Position numbers and translations under genes: made by a program
Notes under the pieces: model-generated
The model's database searches: none
Seen by the model: the letters and a program-made list of their open reading frames with translations, nothing else
Told to the model about the DNA's origin: nothing
Shown: positions 1-10,217 of the stretch, in pieces
Layout of the letters: the number at the start of each line of letters is the position of its first letter
Numbering within the stretch: position 1 is the first letter of the stretch
Assembly (NCBI RefSeq): GCF_001949145.1
Contig: NW_019091474.1
Location: forward strand, 1,200,945-1,226,125
From: Acanthaster planci
Lineage: Eukaryota; Echinodermata; Asteroidea; Valvatida; Acanthasteridae
Direction of reading: 5' to 3'
Length of the DNA: 25,181 nucleotides

Positions 1-261
1 TCCTATACCCTAGGACTCCCCAGTTAGGTTCCCCCCTAGTTAGCCTATGGGTCTTCTCTACCCTTGGCACCCAGCTGTTCACTCTCCCACTGCAAACCCC
101 AACTGACACGCTTGAGTAAGCACACACTCAGGTCATGCAGTACAGGATCTGGCGCAGCATCTATTGTTCCTATTTTCACTGTTCCCGCCTCAAAGCTTCA
201 CTGAGCTAATTCCTACATCTGGATCCCTCTCTGCACCATATGAGCTCCACTCCCAGTTAGA

Positions 262-325
262 ATCCTGCAGTCTCCTGAAGACGGACAGAGTACACTGTTC
301 GAAACGTCGAGTTATTCCCCAGTTC
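262..325 (+). ncRNA. Hammerhead-ribozyme-like motif (candidate)
   Basis: The sequence has the order of hammerhead core elements: CTGAAGA at 275-281 (matches CUGANGA), a hairpin GGACAG / CTGTTC at 283-288 and 295-300, then GAAACGTC at 301-308. In GAAACGTC the conserved GAA, a minimal two-pair stem III (AC/GT) and cleavage-site C can be seen. The stem I bases CTC before and GAG after can pair. One extra C at 282 sits between the core and stem II, which is atypical. Minimal hammerheads with very short stem III are known in Penelope-like retroelements. Activity is not shown. Confidence 0.35.
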
Positions 326-521
326 TTCTCAGAACCACGCATGTATTCAAGAAAGATATTGATCCATGGTGTAACTGCAATCGATTTTTCATAATTTTCT
401 TTTTGCTTGCAACCGCCCAGTGAGCTATGTAATTTTTATGTTGCTTTTTGGTTTGTCATATAAGGTCAATACCCTCGTCAGGTTATTTAGAGATGCTAGT
501 CTGATACCCCAAACAATGCTT

Positions 522-553
522 TTTATTATTATTTATTTTGGTTGATTTTTATT
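522..553 (-). promoter_or_regulatory. Gene B polyadenylation signals
   Basis: On the minus strand, several AATAAA hexamers occur at 553-548, 537-532 and 527-522, about 195-225 bases after the gene B stop codon. The clustering just downstream of the last exon fits the gene's 3' end. The sequence is AT-rich, so single hexamers alone would mean little. Confidence 0.5.
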
Positions 554-745
554 TTCAGTGTAAGAAACAGCATACATATTATATATATTTTTCAGAATAT
601 TTGTTTAATTGGTGCACACAGCCAACGCCTGTTAAAATTGTTTTCATAACTTTCAGTGTTGGAATTGTTGTTTTCAAGCTAAATGCCAACTTTACTTGCA
701 GTTTCGGCGATGTGGTCTAAGAACATACTACCTAGGTTCATTGAT

Positions 746-1027
746 TCAAGCATTGGAAGGTTGGTTTGTGTGTCGTTGCCACTCTCGCTTTGGATGAGGG
801 ATGGGTGTACCCCGGCGTGGTCGGGGCGGAGCGTCTTCCCCACCAAACCCTTCCTTTGGGACATTGTTGCTGTCAGAGTCGTCTGGAAATATCACCATCC
901 CTTCGGCTGAAGATGGCAACTGGTATTGATCCCTGCCTACGAGCTGTGCGGGAGGCTGGTTGCGGATGGGTGGGGCTTTTGCCGGGTGTGCCGTGGTGTT
1001 GTGGAGTTCGGCATAGACTGGGGATTC
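746..1027 (-). CDS. Gene B last exon: tyrosine and proline-rich tail
   Basis: A strong acceptor (tttttcttatag) opens a phase-0 exon of 282 nt including a TGA stop (93 residues). It begins ESPVYAELHNT; later come GRDQYQLPSS and an acidic patch (FPDDSDSNN). Near the end is EDAPPRPRRGTPIPHPKREW, matching the gene A end in the APPRPRRG block and the R-(E/D)-W that follows. VYAEL has the Y-x-x-L half of an ITIM but proline at the -2 position, so it is not a strict ITIM. DQYQLP is a Y-x-x-P site, a pattern liked by Crk/Nck-type SH2 domains. Phase 0 is chosen because the tyrosine spacing and the proline block align with gene A only in this frame. Confidence 0.85.
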   Translation of the reverse strand, partial: ESPVYAELHNTTAHPAKAPPIRNQPPAQLVGRDQYQLPSSAEGMVIFPDDSDSNNVPKEGFGGEDAPPRPRRGTPIPHPKREWQRHTNQPSNA

Positions 1028-2160
1028 CTATAAGAAAAAACATAAATAAAACACACACTAATGTAGTTAGTGATCCTGAAGAAAGAAGTACCACAATAAC
1101 TTGCAGTGTTCAGAGAAGATCTAAGAACACCTGAAAGAACTGTTGGTGGCCTTTTTTCTTTCAAATCTTGAAATCTTTCCTTTCGTTTTCTCCGGAGAGA
1201 AGCCTCCATTAGTAGGAAAATACTATTCTAGACTAATCTCTAATGTTCAAACGAGATTGGTTGGGTTTGCGTTTCATTACACACGGTTTAAAAGTCACTT
1301 TGAGGTATATTATTTGTAATATGAAATGTTTTAGGAAAATGGGATGGCACACTAAAAATGTTGCAATCACTTTAATGCTTTTCTACAACACATTACCACA
1401 CACTTTATCTGCGTTCCAAATCGGGCAAAAAACAAAACCAGCAGTGAGTATGCCCAAGAAAAGGCAGAAAAGAAAATTAAAAGTGTTTTTAGGTGATGAA
1501 TTTATTTATCAATTTTTTGGCCCATTTGTCTGTGGGCAAGCCAGAGTTAATTTTTCTCTTATTACTTTGTTTTATCCCAATTCCTGAAATAAGGCTCAAT
1601 GAAAGCCAAAGGGTTCAAATCTAAGTTTTAGCAGGAAATTTGATTCAACAATACAGCACAATAGCCTCATTTATCTTTTAGTACGGATGGATTTTGCACG
1701 TGGACCTTATGAGGGCTTCCATTTCCTATCCGAGAGACAGATATACCCCAAACTAATGTACACGTAAATCATTGCTTCTTTGCATCCGTATCATAATCCC
1801 AAATTTGAGCTCTCCATTTTAAATATTCGCTTCTGGAATTTAGAAACTTTTTTCTTCTGATAGATATCATGAGAAACACTTGCAATGTAAGCGTGCAGCA
1901 TAATTGTCTCTTCTAACTTGCGCAGAAATACTTTATGGAATACTTAAGATATACCTCAGTTACGTTGGGTGGCTGGCCAATGGTAGAAGACATATGTCGG
2001 TACCCGGAATTGCGAGAAGTCCAAAGTGCCCTACTGCCTAGAGACAAAAGTTATGGAGCCCATATGTAATAAAATTGTCGATAAAGTCTGACTGCATAAT
2101 TCACAATTTGAGTAGGCCAACTGACCCAAGTTCAAACACACGTGGTGGCTCGAATATTAC
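1028..2160 (-). other. Gene B last intron region with an unidentified phase 1-to-0 exon
   Basis: The exon ending at 2161 leaves one codon base, but the last exon starts in phase 0, so a linking exon should lie here. Candidates are GAAATGGAAGCCCTCATAAG at about 1725-1706 (good acceptor, weak donor GTCCAC) and an exon after the strong acceptor gccttatttcag near 1585 (fits phase 1 but has no phase-0 donor). Neither is secure. Confidence 0.35.
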
Positions 2161-2235
2161 CGATAGAGGGCGGTGATGCAGGAGGGGCATGGCTTCTTGC
2201 AAGTTGGATAGAGTCACTCTCTTCATATGGGTTTC
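2161..2235 (-). CDS. Gene B cytoplasmic tail exon with NPYEES motif
   Basis: Acceptor ccggttttag and donor GTAATA bound 75 nt, phase 1 to phase 1 (25 codons), encoding NPYEESDSIQLARSHAPP and ending SPPSI. It corresponds to the gene A exon starting NIYEENGSFLRLNSH. The YEE site is the only tyrosine and could be a kinase or SH2 target. The exon is 15 codons shorter than its paralogue, which extends further before its donor. Confidence 0.78.
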
Positions 2236-3108
2236 CTAAAACCGGAATAAAACAATTCGAAAGAAATGAAATGAGTCCAAACGAAAACCTCACACGGAAA
2301 ATCTGGACTTTTTTGCATTACTTCAAAGAAACATCAACGCATCTATCCGCAGTCCTCACGAAAGAGGCACGCTTTTGACTCGGCTTACTCAAAAACGCGT
2401 TGATGGAATGAATGCTCACTTCGAAATTTGACGTGACAAAGAAACACGGTGTAATCTGGAAAATTCCACAGTTGTCAGGCAATTTCAAAAGACAAAACTG
2501 GATGGTTCCAGCACTTTAAAAAGGGTTACCTACATCTGTTTTTACTTATTTTTTCATCGACCAACAAAGCATCTCCATGGTTATCTCGATTTTTCGGTCC
2601 TAGAAATTTACTCGACTTGGATTTCTTAGCATCCGAATAACCTGTTTTAAAGGTTCTTCCAAAATATAATCCGAATTTGAGAAATTGCATTCAAATCGCG
2701 TGTTCGTGTGCTAGCTGTGACGTGCGTGGAATTCACCTAAAACGTGTATAACGACTTGACATTTAATCAATAACACCTTCCTAAAAATGTCACATATTAT
2801 TCTTTAAATGAAATTTATACCAGGAAGGATGTCATTTGATTAGATAAAAAGAGTCTCAGAAAAATGCAGTGTTTTAACTTGCTCCTTTCGAAACACAAAT
2901 GAACATTTAAGCTGGGGTTGGAGCTTTCTGGTACAATTCTACCCAGAACTTAATATCAAAATTTGCCACATAAATAGTGAAATCACATGGAGATGGAGTT
3001 GCCATGGACGTTCATCTCACCCAAAGGAGAAGTCGATACCCATCCCCCATCTTGGCCATGATTGCCGTCAGGTCTTTGAATTATCGGTGGCGTGAAAACA
3101 TAATTTAC

Positions 3109-3194
3109 CTGATGATCCCACAGTTGTGTTCAAGATGGGGCTTAAAGATGTTGTGGTACTGTTGGCATCATTCTGTCTGTTGAGCACCATGGCT
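3109..3194 (-). CDS. Gene B cytoplasmic tail exon (86 nt)
   Basis: Acceptor cgtgtttatttag and donor GTAAAT bound 86 nt, phase 2 to phase 1, encoding AMVLNRQNDANSTTTSLS and ending TTVGSS. This is the same length and phase pattern as the gene A exon at 15066-14981, sharing DAN and the terminal SS. The peptide is Ser/Thr/Asn-rich and lacks tyrosine. It is a probable spacer in the cytoplasmic tail with no recognised motif. Confidence 0.8.
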
Positions 3195-3306
3195 CTAAAT
3201 AAACACGGTGGAAGGAAGTTACGAGAGCAGGTTTGCCAATGACACCTCGCGTACGCGTGCCACTTAGTAATCAGTGCTCTGACATCGCGAGCACGTTGGT
3301 GCATTG

Positions 3307-3482
3307 AATACGTGCTATTCACAATAGTGCGCCTCCAAGGGTTTGCAACGCGTAGGCCAATCACGATGCGCGAAATATGTCGACCCAATACGCGTTTGGA
3401 AAGGGTCGACAGGTTTTGTGCGTTGTGATTGGCCAACGCGTTGCAAACTCTTGGAGGCGCACTATTGTGAATCGCGCGTATT
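3307..3482. repeat. Inverted-repeat MITE, copy 1 (gene B intron)
   Basis: Two near-perfect arms of more than 45 bases face each other around a centre near 3395. The left arm includes attcacaatagtgcgcctcc at 3317-3336. The right arm is its complement, ending at 3472, and weaker pairing extends to aatacg / cgtatt at 3307 and 3482. Both arms contain CCAAT (ggccaatcac / gtgattggcc). No coding capacity is seen, so it is a non-autonomous element. It lies just upstream of the gene B 86-nt exon. Confidence 0.85.
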
Positions 3483-4531
3483 ACAAGCGTTTTCATTCTG
3501 ATAAAAGTACGGTACCAACTTCTATCAGCTGTATAAAAATATGGTACTCATATTTTGATCTTAGTATCGGAGTCGTCTGACCTTTGCACCCGGAGTTAAT
3601 GAAGGGTTTAAATTTATGTATAGATTAAATGCTTTAAAATACCTAAATGAATACACTGCTCCACAGCTTCAAAACAGTATTTGGATATTAACATAAATCC
3701 TCTTGCCAACATTAACCTTAATGTCCAGAAATGCATGAGCTTTCGTCATGTCTGTATGGCGTTAACCAGGTGTCAAATTATAGATAATTTGAGGTTACAT
3801 TGAAAGAAATGTCTTTAACTTTTGCACTGAATGAGGTTATATACGCTCATATATAGAGACCTTTGCAGACTATATCTTGGACAGCAAACAAGCCCGTGTT
3901 TCGACTTTCAGTTGAGCCAGTAGTGCAGTAATGTGGCATTGTAACTCCAAAACGAAATGATTATTCATTTTCAGCTCCTAACGAAATTGCTGCAACCTTA
4001 AATTAACCTTGGTATGTTGAGAACTATACGAGATTTGTTGACGTTGTGACTTAAGGGGCGCCCTCACCGTTATGCTGTTATATTAAGAGATTTGTCCTCT
4101 ATTTTTTTCCATTAAAAGTGGGCAAAATCCTAAATTATTTTGTGAAGTTTCCAAAATAGTGAAGTCAACATCCGGGAAATTTATAAAGGGAAAATTTCAT
4201 AAAATGCGTTTTCTCTTCCTTTACTTTTGTTTCTTAACATGCACATATATCTTTCACAAATTATAACAAGGCCAGCTAGATTTCCGGTGATATGCGTCGA
4301 AATTCTGTAACGTCATCAAACTCAAACAGATTTGGTCCAATCACCTTGTGATTAGGTGGAAACTAGTTCTTCAACAATTTTTTTTGAAATGCTGCTTGCT
4401 CATCAGTGCCTGTACCATCATTAGGATTCTCACCAGTAACATATTTACAACAAAGTTGAATTGCATGAATAATTCACGTAACATTAAATCACTGTCAGAA
4501 CACGGAGGCTTAAGGAAGCCTTTTCACTCAC

Positions 4532-4556
4532 TGGTTTGCAGCAGAGGAAGTTCTAT
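4532..4556 (-). CDS. Gene B 25-nt juxtamembrane microexon
   Basis: Acceptor ctgtttttgcag and donor GTGAGT enclose 25 nt read phase 1 to phase 2 as RTSSAAN. Length, phases, strong splice sites and the SS-x-AN pattern match the gene A microexon (NSSSHAN). Too short to be convincing alone, it is supported by this paralogy. A solo LTR and a MITE lie in the intron between it and the membrane exon. Confidence 0.75.
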
Positions 4557-5086
4557 CTGCAAAAACAGAAAAGGTTGAAACAGAAAGTGAATACACAAAG
4601 ATGAGTTAGTTTTTCATCTGCATCGTGCTATATTCAAGCTGTACTTTCAGTATGACTAGGCCTATGTTTCATTTTGAAGGCCTGATGATTCCCACGCTTA
4701 ATTTACATTAGTAAACAGAGCTTACATTGCATTATGTCATTATTTATGAAACTACTTTCATTCTTAACATATTCATTATGATCTAATGCCTTGGAAATCG
4801 ATTTTCTGTTTCAGATTCTAAAGGTTAATAGGTGGAAATCCCCGTTATTTCTTGTTTCATTGAGTCAGTTTTGTTTCAACGTGGCAAAAACGCGATAAGG
4901 ACGACAACTGTGTTTGTGAAACCTTTCGCTTATTGTTTACAGTGTGCTCGTATGTAGTTAATAGATTTGCCGTGCTCCGTGCAGTAACCCAAAATGGATT
5001 ACGGATGTTGACACAATTCAAATCAGTCAGAGTCACCTCCATTCGCCATACCGGAACAGCTGGGCAAAACCAAACAATCACAATAT

Positions 5087-5350
5087 TGTAGCGCTGGCGG
5101 GTCTGGCCGGTGGGGGCGCCAGCCCGGACCCGCATGGAGTTGGCTGGCTCCCCGCGCTGGTATGCGAACGGCCCGCGGTTTTCGCGCCTGCGCAGTCCCT
5201 GCCAACAGAGGCCATGTTTAGAGCTTGTCGGAAGAGTACATTGTGGTGTACGCGACAGCAATAAAGCAGAGATTTTGTGACCAGAACAGTGAGTTGCACC
5301 TGAGTGTCGTTCTTCACAGCGTCGAACCCTGTTCAGCGGGACACGCTACA
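5087..5350 (+). mobile_element. Solo LTR of a retrotransposon
   Basis: The block starts TGTAGCG and ends CGCTACA, perfect 7-base inverted ends of the TG...CA type. It is flanked by ATAT on both sides (5083-5086 and 5351-5354), a likely target-site duplication. Its GC-rich body contrasts with the AT-rich surroundings and carries an AATAAA at about 5260, consistent with an LTR polyadenylation signal on the plus strand. No internal gag-pol region or second LTR is present. It lies antisense within a gene B intron; minus-strand open frames here are by-products of the GC content. Confidence 0.75.
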
Positions 5351-5467
5351 ATATACAGACACCATTTTGATTAATTCCTACTGTTCTGGGTTTTCTTTCC
5401 ATTCTCTCGTTTCAAATCAAGATTGCCTTTGCTTGTAGTATAAGTGCAGCTTCAGAAACAAACGGGC

Positions 5468-5605
5468 ATTTCACAAAATAGTGCACGTCCACGAATATGC
5501 AACGCGTTGGCCAATCACAATGCGCGAAACCTACCGACCAAATGCGACAGATTTTGCGCTTGTCGGCCAACTCGTTGCAAACTCTTGGAGGCGCACTATT
5601 GTGAA
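5468..5605. repeat. Inverted-repeat MITE, copy 2 (gene B intron)
   Basis: The same family as the element at 3307-3482: the shared right arm reads gttgcaaactcttggaggcg through actattgtgaa, and the shared left-arm core is caacgcgttggccaatcaca. The left outer arm is more degraded, so this copy is older or damaged. It lies in the intron between the membrane exon and the microexon. Confidence 0.8.
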
Positions 5606-5820
5606 GCCACCGTATTGAAGCGTCTCTGTATGCTTACTTTTTGGTTAATTTATTTTGTCCGTTTGTATGTGCATCCGTTTATCGTGTTCCTGTACAATAT
5701 CACTCCGTGGCTAACTTAGGGGGTCGGGATGTAACGGGGACGCGCATATGGCCAGACGCTTTCATACTTTTTTCCACTAAATGAGCTATAAGGACGCCAA
5801 ATTACAGAATCAAAACTTAC

Positions 5821-5931
5821 ATCGTCGATACTTCCACAAGCCTATGCCGAAGATGACTAGACCAAGCACGAATGAAGCAGTGCCCGCCAAGACAGCGGCG
5901 ACTGATATTGACTGAGTCTCTCCCGTGTTTT
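5821..5931 (-). CDS. Gene B transmembrane exon
   Basis: Acceptor cttattcttcag and an ideal donor GTAAGT bound 111 nt, phase 1 to phase 1. The peptide starts NTGETQS, continues with a hydrophobic span of about 23 residues (from ISVAAVLAG to LVIFGIGL) and ends WKYRR, a basic stop-transfer sequence. It joins in frame after the Ig exon (QT, then K, then NTGETQS). It is homologous in layout to the gene A exon at 18831-18733, with WK followed by basic residues in both. Confidence 0.87.
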
Positions 5932-6753
5932 CTGAAGAATAAGTGTAAAACAATCTTTCAACAAGCAAAGAATTGATCAGTAAAGGGCAAACTCGCCTGC
6001 GGCTCGGGCATTACTCGCACCCATTCTCCTGAGCGAGGTCTTAAACATTGGTTTAAGCTGGCCAAGAATTATTTATCCATATTTATAAATACTTTTTTAT
6101 TCTGAGAGGTTAAAGGAATCAACATGTGATGGATGTCCAACAACTTTGTTTTACAACTTCACTTTCATTTTCTAGGCATCCCAGTCCATTTTATGGCATA
6201 TTCCTTTTGAAAGTTGTCCAATAGAATCCCTTTCGATGAACTTGGCGCGCTCCTGGCGCGTCGTGTACGGCTTCGTCACAAAAGGCGGCTGACGCGCCAC
6301 AATCGGCGATCAATGCATGTAACTCTATGTGCAGTGCACATGCATTGGGCGTGGTTAAACTGAAGTGACGTCACACTTACGAACCGGCTTATCAAGTGAC
6401 GCGTTTTGAATAAAATAAAAATGTCCCAGGTATTTATGAATGCATCTTTAAAATTTACCCCCATAACGGCAATCAGAAATTATGGAGGTTGCAAGAAGTT
6501 CTGATATTAACAATTCCATTTGGTTGTCTTTATCGACAGTGAAGGTTGCTTCCGTCTTTTACACATTTACAGATAAAACAAAATGGACGAAATTCTGATG
6601 ATGGGCGGATTACCATCGGCTGGAAATTGACGATGTTAGGCATTGGTCGTGAATGCATTATGGGCACTTGAATTGACCAGGACACTTCCTTTTTACTGCA
6701 CAAAAGTTATGAAAAATTAAAACTAAAACTCTTCTTGTTCCCCCTTAACTTAC

Positions 6754-7044
6754 TCGTTTGCACAAGCAGTGTAACATTAAATCCAGGCTGCTCACGTCCA
6801 AGCAATGTGCAAGTAAACGTAGTACCATTCAACGCTAGAGACACGTTAGGTATCACGAGGGCTCCGGTCTGGGTGTCCACACGAACCTGGTACTTGGAAA
6901 ACGTGTGTTTGCAGGATGCAACGAGGGAGTTACTTGCGCTCCATTCAAGACCCTTTTCAGTGGTCTTGCATGGGTTGCCAAGGTCAGCCTCTCCACATTT
7001 TAAAACTGCTTCATTTCCCTCTGTAACCTCATGAATCGGGAGCC
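6754..7044 (-). CDS. Gene B Ig-domain exon (V-like, four cysteines)
   Basis: Acceptor tgtactgacag and donor GTAAGT bound 291 nt, phase 1 to phase 1 (97 codons), fully open. Landmarks are AVLKC (B strand), GNPC, GLEWSAS (C strand tryptophan), VASC, GALVIPNVSLALNGTTFTC (E-F strands) and FNVTLLVQ (G strand). The four cysteines at the same places as in gene A Ig 1 suggest the core disulfide plus a second conserved one. The usual DxGxYxC is replaced by LNGTTFTC. NVS, NGT and NVT are possible N-glycosylation sites. It is the only extracellular domain found for gene B. Confidence 0.88.
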
Positions 7045-9576
7045 CTGTCAGTACAGAGAAAAGTCGGGAAAAGGCGAAAGAACACATAATATTTGGGACT
7101 AAATTGGAAACGGTTTCTAATGCCATGTGTTGTAAAGACTCAGTTTTCTTTTTAGGCGGCTTGAATAAATTAATCAGAAAATGACTGAAAGGTATATGGC
7201 ATACCAACGACACTATAATGATGTGCTAACTTATAAGTCACTGACAGAAGAAATGTTCACTGAGTGATCAGCAAATTCGCTACCGTTTTCACTAAGCGAC
7301 GCTTTGGTCCTAAATCACGATTATTTCACATGGGGGGTGGGGTTGGGGTTAAATAGGCTATGCGATGCCTACAATCTGGTGTAATCATTTTCTTACCAAT
7401 TCTACTGATTTTGCCAAATCATAATTTCAACTAAACCGCATTTTGCGTTTTCAAAAAGAGACGAATAATAAGGTCTTCCGTAGATAAAGCGTAAGCCTTT
7501 AATTAAGGGTAATTTCATGGGCAAACTTGTTTCGCAGTTTTTACGAAGGGCGAATTTGACGCCGGAAATGTATTAAACAAAATTTTGCACCAGGCACGCG
7601 TCATAGCAAAAACGGAAGCGTAGAAGAACCACTTGCAAAAAAATTTCTTCGACTTACTATCTCGCTGCTAAATCGTTGTATTTGTATCTTGCCGCGGTCG
7701 CAGTGTCAAATTGATATCCTGCCGCAGCGAATATTTCAATAGTTTCATAAGTCTTATTCAGCGTGCCGTTTCCAATTGTGTCTTTAGGATGAAATGCAGC
7801 GGGATTCGGCTTTAGATTGCTAATAAGAACAAAAGAGGAAGTTACATCTCAACCAAGCTTGACTTCCAACAAAAAGAAAACAAAAGAAATCTCTTTCGGG
7901 GGTATGAATTTCCTCATCCGCAAGTGGGGTAGACTACTTTGACTCCCTGGTAGACTGCCTGTTGGAAAGATTACGGTGCCTTTTCATTTATATATACTTT
8001 AAATAATCCTATTTACAAAGGCGAGGGAGACCGTGAAAAGGACCCCCCAAAAGAAAAATCAATCAAAGAAATGAAAATTAAAAATGATACAGAACATTTT
8101 ACTTGAGAAAAAAATCGAACCTCTTCCAGCAGTTAAATGTTTTTGTCTTAACTAGACAGTTTGCCCCCTCAAAAAAATTCTGGCGACGCCCATGCATATT
8201 TTTTGCCAATGTGTGTGGCCATTTTGGACCAAATCGCGATGATGATATCATTGTAACATTAATATTTGATATGATTTAGGAATTTCCAACAGGCAAAATG
8301 AAAAATAAAGTGAAAGGGGAACCAACACACACTTTTTCATCAACTGGATTGCAATCCCCAGGCACTCTGACCTCACCTCCATGCGTTCACTTGTCACAAA
8401 CCATCCGTAGAGTACAGGGCGCTGGGAAGAGCAAATGCATATCATTTTTTGTTGTTGAGAACTTATTGGATGGAGTGCATATTAACATCTACACGGGTCA
8501 ACACTTCCGGCTCCGTGCGCATGACTTGTGTGCACTTATACTATGTTGGTTTGAGCGTCCAAAGCTGTGAGATATTTCAAGCGTTGTGTTTGTAAAAGGA
8601 CTTTTTAAATCTCCCATTTCAAGTACACGTACTATTAATAAATAAATTCCAACTGATGGAAGTTCCAATTTAACGTAACTTCCAAGTCCGCTTGCTTGTG
8701 TTTGGCATTAACAAAATGTAGGAAGGAAACAGTCTACCCCTCATCTGAACCACAAAATAAGATTTTATATTTAATCCTAAAGATATATTTGAAAACTGTG
8801 TGCTGAACAGGACTTATGAAACTATTGAAATATTCGCTGCGGCGGGATATCAATTTGTTTTATTTACTGGTTTTTCCTTCTTTGCAGATTCCTGTATTTC
8901 ATAATTTCTTTTTTTTCTCAGATGTTATATTAGAGGGGTCAGCCTTGCATCACTCTACAATATATGGATACAAACCAAAGTCTACTCATGACATCTTTTT
9001 GAAGAACGTAAAAATACCTAATACTTTACTAAGTGGCTCTTAAGACGTAGCAAGGCGCTGCGAGTCTTAACACAAGTCGTTTTGTCTTAAACCAAGCCAA
9101 GTCACACGTTACCAAGATGAACTCTGACAAAACCGTTTCTTTGCCATTTTTCACCCGCCACTCACGACAAACGAGTTGTGACTGGATTGGACTTCAATAT
9201 GGACTCCTATCATCTTCGAATAATTCCTATTCTTTAAAATCAATACTTGACACAAGATTGTTCATCATCTATTCATCAACCTCTATGTATTCAATGTCGT
9301 CAAAAGCCTGTGATATTTATACGCATGATGGTTTGCTCAACCAAGTACCAAGCAGTCAGAGATTCCCTATCGAGAGCACAATGCAACCGCTGCTCATATC
9401 TAATACGACAGTCAAGTACCGGTAATTTGAGAGACAAAAAACCTACTCTTGTTAACACAGGTGTGACTTTCAAGTCTCGACAGAGAAGAGTCAACTATAA
9501 TGGCATTTCAACTGTATCTGTTTCTGGCGTCTTGGTGCTAATAAAGGATTAACTTTTGTAACTGGTTTTTACTCAC
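7045..9576 (-). other. Gene B first intron
   Basis: About 2.5 kb between leader and Ig exon. I found no further Ig signature (Cys-Trp-Cys with splice borders) on either strand, and open frames here are short and featureless. Confidence 0.6.
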
Positions 9577-9637
9577 CCCACGACAGATAAGCTGTTGGAA
9601 CCAAGCAGGCCATGATCATAAGGTACAGATGTTCCAT
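9577..9637 (-). CDS. Gene B signal-peptide exon
   Basis: An ATG at 9637 opens a 20-codon hydrophobic leader (MEHLYLMIMACLVPTAY and on to LSW) that ends at donor GTGAGT after one base of the next codon, phase 1. That base joins GG of the Ig exon to make glycine, giving LSWGLPIHE. A charged start, a hydrophobic core and small residues near the end fit a secretory signal peptide. The first-exon choice rests on this leader character, the donor and the phase fit. No clear TATA box is visible upstream. Confidence 0.78.
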
Positions 9638-9825
9638 GTTAAAACAAAAGAACGATCCACGTAGATTATTTAAACATGTAAAACTTGTCAAGTTTACCAT
9701 CTGTCATGAGCAACTGTACGGCGTCACTTGCATTCGCACTATACAGGAAACAATGTTCCTGTAGAGAGTGAAAGCATTTGTCTGTATGGGCAATGTAGCT
9801 TTTTGTTTGATTTCTGAGGAATGAG

Positions 9826-9911
9826 TATCCTGAAACATTTGGGGATCAAATAAAATGAGGGAATTCATTATCCCGAAACATTTGGGGATCATATGAAATG
9901 TGGAAATTCAT
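9826..9911. repeat. 43-bp tandem duplication
   Basis: Two adjacent copies of about 43 bases share cgaaacatttggggatca (t for c in copy one), then an aaatg block and gaaattcatt. Copies run 9826-9868 and 9869-9911 with a few substitutions. They lie about 190 bases upstream of the gene B start codon, in its likely promoter region. Confidence 0.75.
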
Positions 9912-10010
9912 TTTGCCTGGTACTGGACCATTTTCTTCAAAAGACTTTTATTTCGAGGTGGGGGAGATCTGCGCTGGAAAAAAAAATCTGCATCACCCCA
10001 GTTGATGTGT

Positions 10011-10167
10011 GAATTGAAGTGACCGCGCGGCCAAATAGGATATTCAATACAATGGCCTCCAGCTTCAGTCTATTCACAATTGCCATCATGCTCAGCCTTA
10101 AAGCCAGTGACTTGGAAACTACCATTGTATTGAATAGCTTAAGATGGCCGTGCAGTCGCTTCAATTC
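10011..10167. repeat. Foldback element upstream of gene B
   Basis: Arms of about 46 bases are inverted: gaattgaagtgaccgcgcgg at the left and the complement of gaattgaagcgactgcacgg at the right, both continuing to an inner tattcaatacaatgg / ccattgtattgaata. The centre is unrelated single-copy sequence. It is a MITE-like element with no coding potential. Confidence 0.8.
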
Positions 10168-10217
10168 GCAGAGCAGAACTGCCTATCCAGTGTAGAGAGG
10201 TCAGTTTGAAGATGTAT

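Larger units (their letters stand above)
746..9637 (-). other. Gene B: single-Ig transmembrane receptor paralogous to gene A
   Basis: Exons in order on the minus strand: signal 9637-9577, Ig 7044-6754, transmembrane 5931-5821, microexon 4556-4532, tail 3194-3109, tail 2235-2161, last exon 1027-746. Each junction from signal to the second tail exon keeps frame. One phase 1-to-0 exon between 2161 and 1027 is unidentified. The predicted protein is roughly 310 residues: leader, one Ig domain of the same unusual type as Ig 1 of gene A, one membrane span, and a tail with NPYEES, VYAEL and DQYQLP sites. It lacks counterparts of Ig domains 2 and 3 of gene A. Unlike gene A, its amino-terminal exons are intact and in frame, so it looks like the working member of the pair. 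Confidence 0.8.

Noticed and set aside
164-394. 76-codon plus-strand open frame at the left end
   Set aside because: It runs through the hammerhead-like structure and is probably part of a repeat. No protein motif is seen.
766-1134. Plus-strand open frame of 122 codons
   Set aside because: It is the reverse shadow of the gene B last exon, which has paralogue support on the minus strand.
3068-3580. Open frames of 142 (minus) and 67 (plus) codons
   Set aside because: Most of their length is the inverted-repeat MITE read in both directions. Only the part at 3194-3109 is a supported exon, in another splicing context.
4439-4499. Possible gene B exon DLMLRELFMQFNF with acceptor ttctgacag and donor GTGAGA
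   Set aside because: It would leave an intron of only about 32 bases from the microexon and has no counterpart in gene A.
4984-5040. Possible gene B counterpart of the 37-nt exon (peptide EVTLTDL resembling SVTIDL)
   Set aside because: No usable splice acceptor or donor with the right phases, so the likeness is probably chance.
4857-5317. Several overlapping minus-strand open frames of 60-134 codons
   Set aside because: They fall in the GC-rich solo LTR, overlap in multiple frames and show no domain.
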